A stretch of 64,000 nt of DNA from JANWKQ01 sp964624635 (GCA_964624635.1 CAZUXM010000010.1:1-64000), one strand, 5' to 3'. Positions 42,402 through 52,887 are shown, numbered from the stretch's first letter. Program-made: numbers and translations. The notes: a model not told the origin generated them from the letters alone.

Positions 42402-43022
42402 ATGAAACCGTACATATTACTTACATCACTGACCCTAAGCATTTTAACTGTTAGGGCGCAAAATTTAATTAACCAACAAGTCAGCTTTAATAATGTACAA
42501 ACCAATGTCAATTACACCTTTAATAACCTTGATATTAATGAAAACAACACCGGTAACCGTGGTAGAGGTTCTTCGACATTCAATAACCCTGGTAATTCAG
42601 GAAATAACACCAACCCTCAGGTAAAGGTGGTTCAGGTTCAACAAAAAACCAATAAACCCAAAAACAAAATCAACAGCAACCCTGTTAATGAAGTAAATGT
42701 AAACAGAGGGAATGTTTTTGATGTAAACGACAATGTAAATGATGTTAATGTGCAGAGTGTAACTATTACTCATGTAAAAAGCAATCCGGTAATCATTAAT
42801 AACAATAAAAAAGTAGCGGATAAACCTGTTGTAAAAGAATATGAAGGTTTGGATTTTAAACCCAGTGGTTTATCAGGTAGGGATTATAGCAATGGTGGAA
42901 AGCTAAAAAAAGGAGAAAAAAACATCAATAAACCTACCTATACTAAACATAAACCGGTACATAGAAAAAGACCATCATTTAAAAAGGTAAAATATCATAC
43001 CGCGAAATGTGCTAAGTGGTAA
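42402..43022 (+). CDS. Asn-rich secreted protein with a basic tail
   Basis: A 206-aa protein with a signal peptide ending near VRAQ. The mature region is very rich in Asn and Val (NNVQTNVNYTFNNLDINENN, NVFDVNDNVNDVNVQSVTI), with a low-complexity linker. The last 40 residues are strongly basic (KHKPVHRKRPSFKKVKYHTA). No family is recognised. It converges with rnr, whose stop lies 6 nt away. Confidence 0.65.
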   Translation: MKPYILLTSLTLSILTVRAQNLINQQVSFNNVQTNVNYTFNNLDINENNTGNRGRGSSTFNNPGNSGNNTNPQVKVVQVQQKTNKPKNKINSNPVNEVNVNRGNVFDVNDNVNDVNVQSVTITHVKSNPVIINNNKKVADKPVVKEYEGLDFKPSGLSGRDYSNGGKLKKGEKNINKPTYTKHKPVHRKRPSFKKVKYHTAKCAKW

Positions 43023-43027
43023 AGCGA

Positions 43028-45172
43028 TTACAAATACACAATAAAATCTACCTGTCTTCTTTCTAAGTCAGCATTTTTTACCTGTATTTTTAGCTTATCT
43101 CCTAAACGATATCGTTTACCATATTTGCGGCCTATATACTGATGGTTTTTTTCGTCATATTCGTAGGCATCATCTTTAAGGTCACGACCACGAACCATTC
43201 CTTCACATTTATTTTCAATGATCTCTACATAAATACCCCATTCAGTAACACCACTAATCACCCCATCAAACACTTCACCTATTCGGTCAGATAAATATTC
43301 TACCTGTTTATATTTGGTAGAAGCACGTTCGGCCTCTGCTGCTTTTTTCTCCATGTCGGAAGAATGTCTGCATCTAATTTCATAATCTTTTACATTTACA
43401 GATGCCATTCCCATCAAATATCGGTCTAATAAACGATGTACCATTACATCTGGATACCTTCTGATAGGTGAGGTAAAATGGGTATAGTGCTGAAATCCCA
43501 ACCCATAATGTCCTATATTTTCAGTGCTGTAAATCGCTTTTGCCATACTTCGTATGGTAAGGCTTTGAATCATATCTTCCTCCGGTTTTCCTTTTACTGC
43601 TGCCATCATTTTATTGAGACTATGGGCAATGTTTCTTGGAGAATTAATATCAATAGTATATCCAAATGTTTTTACAAATTCTTTTAATTCCCCAAGCTTC
43701 GTTTCATCCGGTTGATCGTGGATTCGGTATACAAAAGTTTTTATTTCTTTTTGGGTTTCGTCCTTTAACCCAATTTTTTCAGCCACTTTTTTATTGGCTA
43801 ATAACATAAACTCTTCAATTAACCAGTTAGCTTCTTTGGTTACCTTAAAATATACTTCATAAGGAACTCCTTTATTATCAAGTTTGAATTTTACCTCGGA
43901 TGATTCCACCTTTAAAGCACCATTATCAAATCTTTGTTTACGAAGTTGTGATGCTAAATCCCAAAATATTTTTATTTCTTCTTTTAAATCTCCTTCTCCG
44001 GTTTCAATTACCTCCTGTGCTTCTTCATAGGTAAAACGACGAATAGAGTGTATAACAGTTTTTCCAAACCATTGCGATATTATATTAGTGTTTTTATCCA
44101 TTTCAAAAACAGCACTATAACATAATTTATCTTCATTAGGGCGCAATGAACAAACCCCATTCGACAATTTTTCAGGTAACATCGGCACCACACGATCTAC
44201 CAAGTATACCGAGGTAGCCCTGTTAAAAGCTTCCTGATCAAGCATACTTCCTTCAGGCATGTAGTGGGTAACATCTGCAATGTGTACGCCTATTTCATAA
44301 TTACCATTAGGTAAAATCTGTATAGATAAAGCATCGTCAAAATCTTTGGCATCATGTGGGTCAATAGTAAAGGTGGTAATCTTTCTAAAATCTCTTCTTT
44401 TTTTAATCTCCTCTTCAGGGATATCAAAACTAATTTTTTCAGCATAACGTTCTACCTGAGCAGGAAATTCCGTAGGAAATCCATATTCAGCCAGAATGGC
44501 GTGCATTTCAGTTTCATTCTCTCCCTTTTTACCTAATACTTTTATTACCTCACCAGTGGGTTTCTTGCCTGATTTTGGCCATTCAGTAATTCGAACCACC
44601 GCCTTTTCACCATGTTTACCTCCATTTAAATTAGGGATCGGTATAAAAATGTCCAGGTTGATTCTATCATTATCAGGAACAAGAAAAGCATATTTTTCGG
44701 ATACATCTAAAGTGCCAACAAACTCACTTTTATTCCGTTGTAAAACCTCTATAATCTCTCCTTCTTTTCTACCCTCTGTTTTTTTATTAAAAACATTCAC
44801 CTTTACAAAATCCGAAGGCATGGCTCCGTTAATATTCTTGGAAGAAATAAAAATATCGTCTTCCAATCCATCAACAATAACAAAAGCGTTACCTGAGGAT
44901 AACATATCCACTTTACCTTCAAAGGTGGTTTCTTTTTTAATGAATTTGAATTTGCCTTTTTCTAACTCTTCCACCTCTTCTTTTTCAACCAATGAATTCA
45001 GCATTTCTGCAATTAATTCTTTGGTAAACTCATCCTTGGCCTCCATTTTGGCGGCAATTTGTTTATAGTTCAGAGCCTTGTTACCAGCACCCTGCAATAC
45101 TTTTTTTATCTCAGCGGCTAAATTATTGTTTAGGTTGCCTTTTGACTTTTTCTTAGACTTTTTACTCCCCAT
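43028..45172 (-). CDS. rnr: Ribonuclease R
   Basis: A 714-aa 3'-5' exoribonuclease degrading structured RNA. Order: basic N-terminus, winged-helix-like region, cold-shock OB domains (about 80-220), then the RNB catalytic domain with TIDPHDAKDFDDALSI (metal Asp residues) and HYTHFTSPIRRYPDVMVHRL. A C-terminal S1 domain (GEVFDGVISGVTEWGIYVEI) ends it. Length is standard. Confidence 0.95.
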   Translation of the reverse strand: MGSKKSKKKSKGNLNNNLAAEIKKVLQGAGNKALNYKQIAAKMEAKDEFTKELIAEMLNSLVEKEEVEELEKGKFKFIKKETTFEGKVDMLSSGNAFVIVDGLEDDIFISSKNINGAMPSDFVKVNVFNKKTEGRKEGEIIEVLQRNKSEFVGTLDVSEKYAFLVPDNDRINLDIFIPIPNLNGGKHGEKAVVRITEWPKSGKKPTGEVIKVLGKKGENETEMHAILAEYGFPTEFPAQVERYAEKISFDIPEEEIKKRRDFRKITTFTIDPHDAKDFDDALSIQILPNGNYEIGVHIADVTHYMPEGSMLDQEAFNRATSVYLVDRVVPMLPEKLSNGVCSLRPNEDKLCYSAVFEMDKNTNIISQWFGKTVIHSIRRFTYEEAQEVIETGEGDLKEEIKIFWDLASQLRKQRFDNGALKVESSEVKFKLDNKGVPYEVYFKVTKEANWLIEEFMLLANKKVAEKIGLKDETQKEIKTFVYRIHDQPDETKLGELKEFVKTFGYTIDINSPRNIAHSLNKMMAAVKGKPEEDMIQSLTIRSMAKAIYSTENIGHYGLGFQHYTHFTSPIRRYPDVMVHRLLDRYLMGMASVNVKDYEIRCRHSSDMEKKAAEAERASTKYKQVEYLSDRIGEVFDGVISGVTEWGIYVEIIENKCEGMVRGRDLKDDAYEYDEKNHQYIGRKYGKRYRLGDKLKIQVKNADLERRQVDFIVYL

Positions 45173-45252
45173 TTCGCTTAATTTCGGGTTAAACTTACCT
45201 AATTAACCTCAATTTTATTCCAATTCTAACAAGTATTAATAAACAACAATGT

Positions 45253-45260
45253 TATCTTTG
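45253..45260 (+). promoter_or_regulatory. -7 box upstream of the PGI/PMI gene
   Basis: TATCTTTG fits TAnnTTTG; its last base is 20 nt before the ATG at 45281. It would drive the three-gene run PGI/PMI, lipB and the membrane protein. Confidence 0.45.
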
Positions 45261-45280
45261 GAGTCTTGTATTTATAGTTC

Positions 45281-46267
45281 ATGAAAGCGCTAATAGAAGG
45301 ATTTTCGAACCAGATAGAGAAAGGAATTGAGATTTTTTTGGCCAATCCACCCAAAGAAGTTCAACAAAAATATTCCCAAATTGTAATCAGTGGATTAGGT
45401 GGCTCAGGTATTGGGGCTACTATTATACGTGACCTAAGTGCCACCTTTTCAACCATACCGGTAATTGTTAATAAAGAGTATTCTATACCAGCCTTTGTAG
45501 GACCTCAAACATTATTTATTGCCAGCTCATATAGTGGGGATACTGAAGAGACTTTGGCTGCCACTCAAATGGCTGCTGAAAAAAAAGCAAATATAGTTTG
45601 TATAACCAGTGGGGGGAAATTAGGAGAAATGGCCAAAGCCAACAACTGGGGTCTGTTATTAATTCCGGGAGGAAGTCCTCCAAGGGCTAATCTAGGCTAT
45701 TCATTAACCCAACTGATATGTATATTTTCCGCTTCCGGTTTTTTACCTGCATCTGCTAAAAATGAGTTGGAAAAAACAATCACATTTATTCGTCAGAATG
45801 AAACAGCCATTCGTGAAAAAGCAGCCGAAACCGCCAAAAAGTTATTTAATAAACGAATAACTATCTACACTGATGCATCACATGAAGGAGTAGCTGTTCG
45901 TTTTCGCCAACAATTGAATGAAAATTCAAAAATGTTATGCTCTCATCATGTTGTACCTGAAATGAATCATAATGAATTAGTAGGTTGGACCGAAAAGTCA
46001 GATGAACTAGCTGTAGTTTTTATTCGTAATAACTCTGATCATTCCCGAAACCAATTTAGAATGGACATTAATAAAAGTATTGTTGCTAATTACACCAATA
46101 CGGTTATTGAACTATGGGGAGAAGGAAATAATGAAATTGAAAAAACTTTTTATATCATCCATCTGGTGGATTGGATTTCTTTTTATCTGGCGGAAATGAA
46201 AGGGGTAGACATCATGGATATTAAAGTGATTGACTTTCTAAAACAGAAGTTATCAGAAATTAACTAG
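45281..46267 (+). CDS. SIS-domain bifunctional phosphoglucose/phosphomannose isomerase
   Basis: A 328-aa double-SIS protein. SIS motif one: IVISGLGGSGIGATIIRDLS (32-51). SIS two begins near IASSYSGDTEETLAATQMA. VVPEMNHNELVGWTE is a hallmark of the archaeal/bacterial PGI/PMI family. It isomerises glucose-6-P or mannose-6-P to fructose-6-P. lipB follows 10 nt later. Confidence 0.9.
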   Translation: MKALIEGFSNQIEKGIEIFLANPPKEVQQKYSQIVISGLGGSGIGATIIRDLSATFSTIPVIVNKEYSIPAFVGPQTLFIASSYSGDTEETLAATQMAAEKKANIVCITSGGKLGEMAKANNWGLLLIPGGSPPRANLGYSLTQLICIFSASGFLPASAKNELEKTITFIRQNETAIREKAAETAKKLFNKRITIYTDASHEGVAVRFRQQLNENSKMLCSHHVVPEMNHNELVGWTEKSDELAVVFIRNNSDHSRNQFRMDINKSIVANYTNTVIELWGEGNNEIEKTFYIIHLVDWISFYLAEMKGVDIMDIKVIDFLKQKLSEIN

Positions 46268-46277
46268 TTACATTCTT

Positions 46278-46994
46278 ATGGTCACAGCCAACAAAATGGT
46301 TGAGTTGAAAGATTTGGGCAAAATTAATTATAAAACTGCCTGGGATTATCAATTGGAATTATTTGAGCAGACCAAAACCATTAAGCTAAAGAATCGTGAT
46401 TTACCTGAAGAAGAACAATTAGCTACCTCCAATTATTTATTGTTATGCGAACACAACCATGTATACACCTTAGGTAAAAGTGGATTCATGGAAAACCTTC
46501 TGCTAAACAATCAGCAATTAAAAGACGAAGGAATAGAATTTTATCATATCAATCGTGGTGGTGATATTACCTATCATGGACCGGGCCAATTAACCGGATA
46601 TCCCATTTTTGACCTTGATAATTTTAAAACTGATATTATTGTTTATTTACGGGATTTAGAAGAGGCTATTATCGAGGTGATAGCAGAATATGGATTGAAA
46701 GGTGGAAGAATTGAAGGACTCACAGGTGTTTGGTTAGACTGGAATGATCCAAACAAAGCCCGTAAAATATGTGCTATGGGGGTACATACCAGCCGCTGGG
46801 TAACTATGCATGGGTTTGGACTCAATGTAAATACAGATTTAAAATACTTTGGACATATCATTCCATGTGGTATTATTGATAAATCGGTTACATCCATTGA
46901 ACAGGAAGTAGGGAAAGTAAATATGGAAGAGGTTAAAAAGTTATGTATTGAAAAAATCTCTAAAGTATTTGGTGCCGATATTCAACTATTATAA
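46278..46994 (+). CDS. lipB: Octanoyltransferase LipB
   Basis: A 238-aa enzyme moving octanoyl from ACP to lipoyl-dependent enzymes. The signature RGGDITYHGPGQLTGYPIFD lies at 93-112. The active-site Lys163 (before ICAMGVHTSRWVTMHGF) and Cys197 (IPCGI) form the catalytic pair. Met7 is an alternative start. It is in a run with the PGI/PMI gene. Confidence 0.95.
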   Translation: MVTANKMVELKDLGKINYKTAWDYQLELFEQTKTIKLKNRDLPEEEQLATSNYLLLCEHNHVYTLGKSGFMENLLLNNQQLKDEGIEFYHINRGGDITYHGPGQLTGYPIFDLDNFKTDIIVYLRDLEEAIIEVIAEYGLKGGRIEGLTGVWLDWNDPNKARKICAMGVHTSRWVTMHGFGLNVNTDLKYFGHIIPCGIIDKSVTSIEQEVGKVNMEEVKKLCIEKISKVFGADIQLL

Positions 46995-46999
46995 GCACT

Positions 47000-48301
47000 A
47001 TGTCTAATACTGTGTCATCTTTTTATTCCTCTGGAAAAGTTTTTATAGGGTTATTCATTGTTACTCTTATACTCATGCAGTATAAGCAACACAAAACAAC
47101 CAATTTCGATTGTGAGATATGTTCTGATAAGGCAGGTTATTATATGTATTTGCCGGCTACTTTTTATTACGGTTTTAAGGCTGGTGCTTACCCGAAAAGC
47201 TTCGACCATGAACACGGCGATGGTTTTTACCTGGATCATACAAATGATAAAGTAATAACAAAATTTACTACCGGTGTGGCTTTATTACAATTGCCGTTTT
47301 ATACACTTGGTTATTGTATTGATAAAATTATAGGAATCAATGCTCATCCATATTCTACTTATTATTTGTTTTTTATTAATCTGGGTTTAGCATGTTACTT
47401 GACTATTGGTTTATATACACTGTATAAATGGTATGCCATATTTACCAACCCCCAGGCAGCTTGGTGGACAAGTTTATTAGCATTTATTGGTACTAATTTA
47501 TTCTACTATACGATTGACGAAAGTTTAATGAGTCATGCTTATTCTTTCTCGATGTTTGCTATTATGTTGTATGCTGTTTCAAAATATTACAATACCTCAA
47601 AAACAACATTTTTTATATTGTTTTGCATTGCTTCAGCTATGGCTATATTAATCCGACCTACCAATATTATCATGGTCCCGTTTAGTTTAATAATACAACC
47701 AACTACTTTATCTATTAAAAACTCATTGATAAAGTTGATGAGTTTAAAAAATATCATTTATGGTATCACAATACTGAGCATGGTTATCTTACCACAATGT
47801 ATTTACTGGAAATTTGCTTATAATCAATGGTTCGTCTGGTCATATCAGGGAGAAGGTTTTAGCTATTGGAGAAATCCTCAATTTCTAACAACTCTATTTT
47901 CTCCTCAAAGTGGATTATTTCCTTACACACCTATAATGTTATTATCAATATTGTGTTTGCTATTCATTCGTGAAACTCCTCATAAATGGGCAATACTACT
48001 ATTATTATTAGTCATTATTTACATGTTTTCTTCATGGCATAATCCATATTTTGGTGTTTGCAATTTTGGTAAAAGGCCCATAGTAGAGTACTATCCTGTT
48101 CTAATGATACCTATTCTGTTTTTAGTTTCAAAGATTCCCGTATACAAAAAGTGGCAGAAGTTTGGTGTTATTATTTTAATTTTTGTTCTCGTATATTATA
48201 ATCTCATTTTCACTTTAGGTTTCAACACCTGCTTCTTTGGAAAGCCATGGGAATGGGAAGCTTTTGGTCTTTTATTGAAGAAAGTTTTCTTGTTTAAATA
48301 A
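47000..48301 (+). CDS. Polytopic membrane protein, GT-C glycosyltransferase-like
   Basis: A 433-aa protein with about ten membrane segments. A loop of about 40 residues after the first helix (GYYMYLPATFYYGFKAG; HEHGDGFYLDHTNDKVITKF) and the block AMAILIRPTNIIMVPF match the style of GT39/GT-C lipid-linked sugar transferases of this phylum. No acidic catalytic motif is proven. It lies 5 nt after lipB. Confidence 0.7.
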   Translation: MSNTVSSFYSSGKVFIGLFIVTLILMQYKQHKTTNFDCEICSDKAGYYMYLPATFYYGFKAGAYPKSFDHEHGDGFYLDHTNDKVITKFTTGVALLQLPFYTLGYCIDKIIGINAHPYSTYYLFFINLGLACYLTIGLYTLYKWYAIFTNPQAAWWTSLLAFIGTNLFYYTIDESLMSHAYSFSMFAIMLYAVSKYYNTSKTTFFILFCIASAMAILIRPTNIIMVPFSLIIQPTTLSIKNSLIKLMSLKNIIYGITILSMVILPQCIYWKFAYNQWFVWSYQGEGFSYWRNPQFLTTLFSPQSGLFPYTPIMLLSILCLLFIRETPHKWAILLLLLVIIYMFSSWHNPYFGVCNFGKRPIVEYYPVLMIPILFLVSKIPVYKKWQKFGVIILIFVLVYYNLIFTLGFNTCFFGKPWEWEAFGLLLKKVFLFK

Positions 48302-48400
48302 ATTTAAATGTATTCATTACAGCAGGGCATTGCTAAGTTTGTCTCACTTTTTTAAACAATTTTTAAATCATTATATTTACTATTCAAACAAAGCATTTTT

Positions 48401-50785
48401 ATGATTAAACACAGATATTTATTTGTTCTGCTTATCATATTATTTAGTATCACTTCTTCTTTTCTTATGGCTCAAAAAGATTCCACTATTAAGAAGATTA
48501 ACATGGATTCAGTTCTGAAAACTTATTTTAAAACCTCAGATACTAAAACACTTACTAAATCTGATTTTACTCAAAGAACTGAGTGGGCCTACGAAATATT
48601 AGATGATGCCGTAAATGTTTCTGAAATTTCATGGCAAGAACTTGCCGGAAAGGATCAGTTAAATGAAAACCGTAAGATTATTCGTGTTTTAAGAAAAGTT
48701 TTAAAACGACATACCAATAGTGATTTCAGAAATCTTCAGCTATACCGTAATATGCTGGTAGATATTCTTAATCAAAGCAATAACATTAGTAAATACTTAG
48801 AGGAAAAAAAACAAAACATCATTACCTCCAGAGAAAATATCATGACCATTCCTAAGGATTCTATTCTCTACGTGATGATAAAAACCAGTTTAGAAGACAC
48901 CACAAAAAAAATAAGAACAAAAAGCCTCAAGAAAAAATGGGTGTTTACTGAAACCATGCTGAAAGAGAATTTGGATTCAGTGAATAGATGGATTTCGTTG
49001 TCATCACAACAAACAATCATGATTTCGAGTCTTTTACATAAAACAGACTCACTTATTCAACACGGTGGATTAAAAGCGTTTAATGGCGATTATCCATTTT
49101 TATGGAAAAAAGAATTAATGGATACTACAGTAGTTGTAGTAGATACATCAGCTAATGCTACTACTCCGGCACAGGATAATGATAAAATAATACGCTATTA
49201 TGTAAAACGAAATCTTACCCGAATACTTTGGATACCCGTTATTGTATTTATTCTATTCTACATATGGATAAGGAGAAAATACAAAAGTTTAAAAACTACA
49301 TCAAACGATATTCTTGAAAAAGATCATTATCTGTTTTTTATCAAAGTAAGTCGGGTTATATCGGCTGTTATTATATGCCTTAACTTATTCCCCTTACTTG
49401 ACGTACATGCTCCCTGGTTTTATTTGGTTATAAACCAATGTATCATGATGGGCTCTGTTATCTATTTATTCTGGCAAAAAGATTTACGCATGCTGGTTCC
49501 ACACGCTGTATTTTTATTGCTAATGATGATTGGAATTACTATCAATAACAGCTTTGAACCAACCAATGCACAAAGATGGGTATTAATTATTCTCAATATT
49601 TTATCCTTTGTATCTGCTTTCTTTTTGTTTTCTCGAATTAAACATCTGCCACAACTTAAAAAAGCTGTTCGTTTGGTTACTGTTGTTTACATGTTGGTGA
49701 ATTTGGCTGCTATTGTATGTAACTTATTAGGTCGCGTAATTATTTCAGAAGCATTAACCAATTCAGGTATCATTGGTATTACACAAATAATTGCTTTATC
49801 TGTATTTCTACAAATTATTTCGGAAGCATTTTATTTACAATTGCTCAGTAGTAGGGTGAAAAGAAATATGCCACAAAATACTGAGTATCCAACAATACTC
49901 ACTTCTTTAAATAAACCCATATACGTTTTTATATTAGTTGTTTGGGTGATGATGTTTACAGCTAATCTTTACACCTATGTAATGATGGAAGCAGCTTTGC
50001 TAAAGTTACTCACTACTTCTATTAATATAGGCAGTCTTTCATTTACAGTTGGAAATCTGGTGCTGTTTTTTGTGATTATTTGGATTGCCCACTTATTACA
50101 AAAATATATTGGGGCGTTTTTTGGTGATGCGGATGCAGATGGAGATGAGAACCTTGAAAACAAAAAGGGGCGTTCTCGAATGATGGTAATCAAACTGGTT
50201 GTTTTATGTTTAGGATATTTGCTTGCGGTAGGGGTTTCCGGGCTTCCATTAGATAAAATCACCATTATCATCGGAGCACTCGGCGTCGGTGTCGGTATGG
50301 GTTTACAAAACATTGTCAATAATTTTGTTTCGGGGGTGGTGCTAATTTTTGACCGTCCATTACAAATTGGTGATACCATTGAGGTAAGTGGAAGTAGTGG
50401 TAAAGTAAAAAACATTGGTATCCGTTCAAGTACTATTTTAACCGATGATGGAGCTGAAGTAATTATTCCTAATGGTGATATTTTATCACGCCCCATTACC
50501 AACTGGACTTTAAGCAATAACCAGCGTAGGATTATTCTACATTTTAATTTAAAAAATGCTGATAGAGATACCATTATCCCCATCATTCACGAAGTGGTGA
50601 AAACCACAGATGGTTCGGTTACAGAAAAAGATCCGGTAATTCTATTTGAAAGTTTAAAAGAAAACGAAATGCGTATAAAAATTTTCTTCTGGTGTAATAA
50701 TGCCGGAAAAAATGATTGGTTAAAAAGCGAAGTTCGTTATTTGTTGTATAGCAAATTCAGAGAAAAGGGAATTATAGTGATGTAA
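48401..50785 (+). CDS. MscS-family mechanosensitive channel, long form (MscK-like)
   Basis: A 794-aa protein. The signal peptide (MIKHRYLFV...LMAQ) precedes a periplasmic helical region of about 220 residues. Roughly ten membrane helices follow, ending in the MscS pore helix near 625-645 (GALGVGVGMGLQNIVNNF). The beta domain continues as DRPLQIGDTIEVSG, KNIGIRSSTILTDDGAEVII. It releases solutes on osmotic downshift. It converges on the 2H phosphoesterase gene across 22 nt without a visible terminator. Confidence 0.93.
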   Translation: MIKHRYLFVLLIILFSITSSFLMAQKDSTIKKINMDSVLKTYFKTSDTKTLTKSDFTQRTEWAYEILDDAVNVSEISWQELAGKDQLNENRKIIRVLRKVLKRHTNSDFRNLQLYRNMLVDILNQSNNISKYLEEKKQNIITSRENIMTIPKDSILYVMIKTSLEDTTKKIRTKSLKKKWVFTETMLKENLDSVNRWISLSSQQTIMISSLLHKTDSLIQHGGLKAFNGDYPFLWKKELMDTTVVVVDTSANATTPAQDNDKIIRYYVKRNLTRILWIPVIVFILFYIWIRRKYKSLKTTSNDILEKDHYLFFIKVSRVISAVIICLNLFPLLDVHAPWFYLVINQCIMMGSVIYLFWQKDLRMLVPHAVFLLLMMIGITINNSFEPTNAQRWVLIILNILSFVSAFFLFSRIKHLPQLKKAVRLVTVVYMLVNLAAIVCNLLGRVIISEALTNSGIIGITQIIALSVFLQIISEAFYLQLLSSRVKRNMPQNTEYPTILTSLNKPIYVFILVVWVMMFTANLYTYVMMEAALLKLLTTSINIGSLSFTVGNLVLFFVIIWIAHLLQKYIGAFFGDADADGDENLENKKGRSRMMVIKLVVLCLGYLLAVGVSGLPLDKITIIIGALGVGVGMGLQNIVNNFVSGVVLIFDRPLQIGDTIEVSGSSGKVKNIGIRSSTILTDDGAEVIIPNGDILSRPITNWTLSNNQRRIILHFNLKNADRDTIIPIIHEVVKTTDGSVTEKDPVILFESLKENEMRIKIFFWCNNAGKNDWLKSEVRYLLYSKFREKGIIVM

Positions 50786-50807
50786 CCATCATCTTAAAGT
50801 GTTTAAA

Positions 50808-51329
50808 CTACGGTTTTACATTCACCCATAAACTGTTGATGTTTTTCAGCAAGGTTAATTTTGTATATTCAAATTGGGCCGAATATTCTTTGTCTTTAAA
50901 ATCATTCCAACATTTATTGAATTGCTCCGGTTTCCAATCTCGGTTACCAATGGTAATATGAGGGTGAAATACATAGGGGCGTTTTTTATTTAATCCTGAG
51001 AATCTTTCATAAAAACGAGTATTAAACATCTCATACAAGTGCATCAGTTGGGAATTTTCTACCACATCAATATATACCACTCTTTGATTAAACCGTTGGT
51101 AATTTTTTAATTGTATGGTAAATGGGGGGCATGTAAACTCGTTGAGTTCCTCCAATAATTCGGTTTCATTTCCCCAGAAAAACGGAGGTATGATGGTAAT
51201 ATGTGCAGGTGATTTTAATACGGATTTGGTATGGTACGTAACCGAAATATGCCTTTTAAGGTTTTCAATCTCTGAGCGTAAAGGCTCAGGTAAAGTAATG
51301 GCAATAAAGTATGAGTGATTTTGTGGCAT
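50808..51329 (-). CDS. 2H phosphoesterase / 2'-5' RNA ligase family protein
   Basis: A 173-aa protein with the two HxT motifs that define the 2H family: AHITII (His43-Thr45) and HPHITIG (His124-Thr126). The PxxLRxEI helix at the start matches ThpR/LigT types. The true substrate (cyclic phosphates or 2'-5' linkages) is not clear. It lies 12 nt downstream of the GH1 gene on the same strand, likely co-transcribed. Confidence 0.85.
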   Translation of the reverse strand: MPQNHSYFIAITLPEPLRSEIENLKRHISVTYHTKSVLKSPAHITIIPPFFWGNETELLEELNEFTCPPFTIQLKNYQRFNQRVVYIDVVENSQLMHLYEMFNTRFYERFSGLNKKRPYVFHPHITIGNRDWKPEQFNKCWNDFKDKEYSAQFEYTKLTLLKNINSLWVNVKP

Positions 51330-51341
51330 GAATCAAAACAA

Positions 51342-52784
51342 CTATTTCAAAAACTCTTTAAACCATAAACCACTATCCTTGATAGTTCTTTTTTGGGTTC
51401 CGTAATCTACATGTACCAAACCAAAGCGGGGATGATATCCTTCAGCCCATTCAAAATTATCCAGTAATGACCATACAAAGTATCCATGTACCGGAACGCC
51501 TTCGTTTTTGGCTCTTAATACCTGTGCTAAATAATCTTTAAAATATTGTACCCTTTTTACATCATGTACTTTATCTCCTTCTACTTTATCAGGGAAAGCA
51601 GCACCGTTTTCGGTTACAAAAATTTTCTTTACTCCTTTATAGGCTGCCAGTTGTTTTATTACCTGATAAATTCCTTCCGGATATACTTCCCATTTCATAT
51701 CCGTTAATTCACTTTCATCTTTTACCAACTTGGTTGGTTTTACTTGGTTGGCCCATAACACTGGAGGAAATGCCGAATGGGTAGCTACAATGCGAAAATA
51801 ATTTTGCACGCCATGGAAATCAAAATCAAAAATCATTTTTTCTTCGTCACCAGGCTGCATATGTTTTTCAACTTCCTTGATATAAGAAAAGTCTTTAGAT
51901 GGATATCCTAATCCTAATGCAGGTTCAATAAATAAACGATTGAGTAATGCATCCATTCGTTTGGCTGCACCCAAGTGTTTAGGAGAATTATCTTTGGGGT
52001 GAATGGCCGACATAGAATAGGTAGTACCTACATTTGCTCCTTGTACCAAGTTTCTTACAATACGCCCCCCCTCTGCCTGACATAATACAACGTGGTGTAT
52101 CACCTTAGGATATTTACCTAAACTTTTTTTGCCGGGAGCATGCATTCCGGTCATATAACCCAAACCCGTAAATGCAGCAGGTTCATTAAAAATCATCCAA
52201 TTTTTTACTCTATCCCCAAAACTTTTAGCGCATAATGTAACATATTCATTAAACCAATTGATTACCTCGCGGTTAGCCCACCCCCCCCTATCTTCTAGAG
52301 CTTGGGGTATATCCCAATGGTATAAAGTAACCCAGGGTTCGACCCCCATTTCCAAACAAGTATTTATTACTTGATTATAAAACTCAATACCTTTTTGGTT
52401 AACCTCTCCTATACCGTTTGGAAGAATTCTACTCCACGCAATAGAAAAACGAAACACATTCATGTTCATTTGACCAATCAATCCAATATCCTCTTTATAT
52501 CGGTGATAAAAATCACAGGCGATGTCTCCATTTTCATTGTTTTTAATCTTTCCCTTAGTATGGGTAAACGTGTCCCATACAGAGGGTCCTTTTCCATCAA
52601 CATTCCATGCACCTTCAATTTGATATGCTGCCGTTGCAGCACCCCATTTAAAATCAGGACCAAAATCATTCTTGCTCATCTCTAACCAATCTTTGTCTAA
52701 CACCCCCTTAGCCAGTAACTTAGGTATGATTAAACCGGCTGCTCCGGTGATAGCAAGAGCTTTTACAGCTTCTCTTCTTTTCAT
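51342..52784 (-). CDS. Exported GH1 beta-glucosidase
   Basis: A 480-aa family 1 glycosidase. The N-terminus MKRREAVKALAITGAAGLII has a twin arginine and hydrophobic stretch, so Tat or Sec export is likely. The fold shows KWGAATAAYQIEGAW, the acid/base Glu201 in IFNEPAAF, and the nucleophile Glu392 in FVTENGAAF. SLLDNFEWAEGYHPRFGLVH ends it. It hydrolyses beta-glucosides or galactosides from the non-reducing end. Confidence 0.95.
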   Translation of the reverse strand: MKRREAVKALAITGAAGLIIPKLLAKGVLDKDWLEMSKNDFGPDFKWGAATAAYQIEGAWNVDGKGPSVWDTFTHTKGKIKNNENGDIACDFYHRYKEDIGLIGQMNMNVFRFSIAWSRILPNGIGEVNQKGIEFYNQVINTCLEMGVEPWVTLYHWDIPQALEDRGGWANREVINWFNEYVTLCAKSFGDRVKNWMIFNEPAAFTGLGYMTGMHAPGKKSLGKYPKVIHHVVLCQAEGGRIVRNLVQGANVGTTYSMSAIHPKDNSPKHLGAAKRMDALLNRLFIEPALGLGYPSKDFSYIKEVEKHMQPGDEEKMIFDFDFHGVQNYFRIVATHSAFPPVLWANQVKPTKLVKDESELTDMKWEVYPEGIYQVIKQLAAYKGVKKIFVTENGAAFPDKVEGDKVHDVKRVQYFKDYLAQVLRAKNEGVPVHGYFVWSLLDNFEWAEGYHPRFGLVHVDYGTQKRTIKDSGLWFKEFLK

Positions 52785-52868
52785 GTTTATTAAGCTTTAT
52801 ACTGAACTATCAACACACTGCGGTGTATTATAGATCGTTATAAATATCTATAATTAATTGATATAATC

Positions 52869-52876
52869 TACCTTTG
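52869..52876 (+). promoter_or_regulatory. -7 box upstream of the coiled-coil gene
   Basis: TACCTTTG, exact TAnnTTTG, 11 nt before the ATG at 52888. No clear -33. Confidence 0.45.
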
Positions 52877-52887
52877 CATTAAATTGA

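Noticed and set aside
44496..45068. 190-aa reading frame opposite rnr
   Set aside because: Antisense shadow of the RNase R gene, which has full family motifs.
49975..50586. 203-aa reading frame opposite the MscS-type gene
   Set aside because: Antisense shadow of the conserved MscS pore and beta domain; no independent motif.
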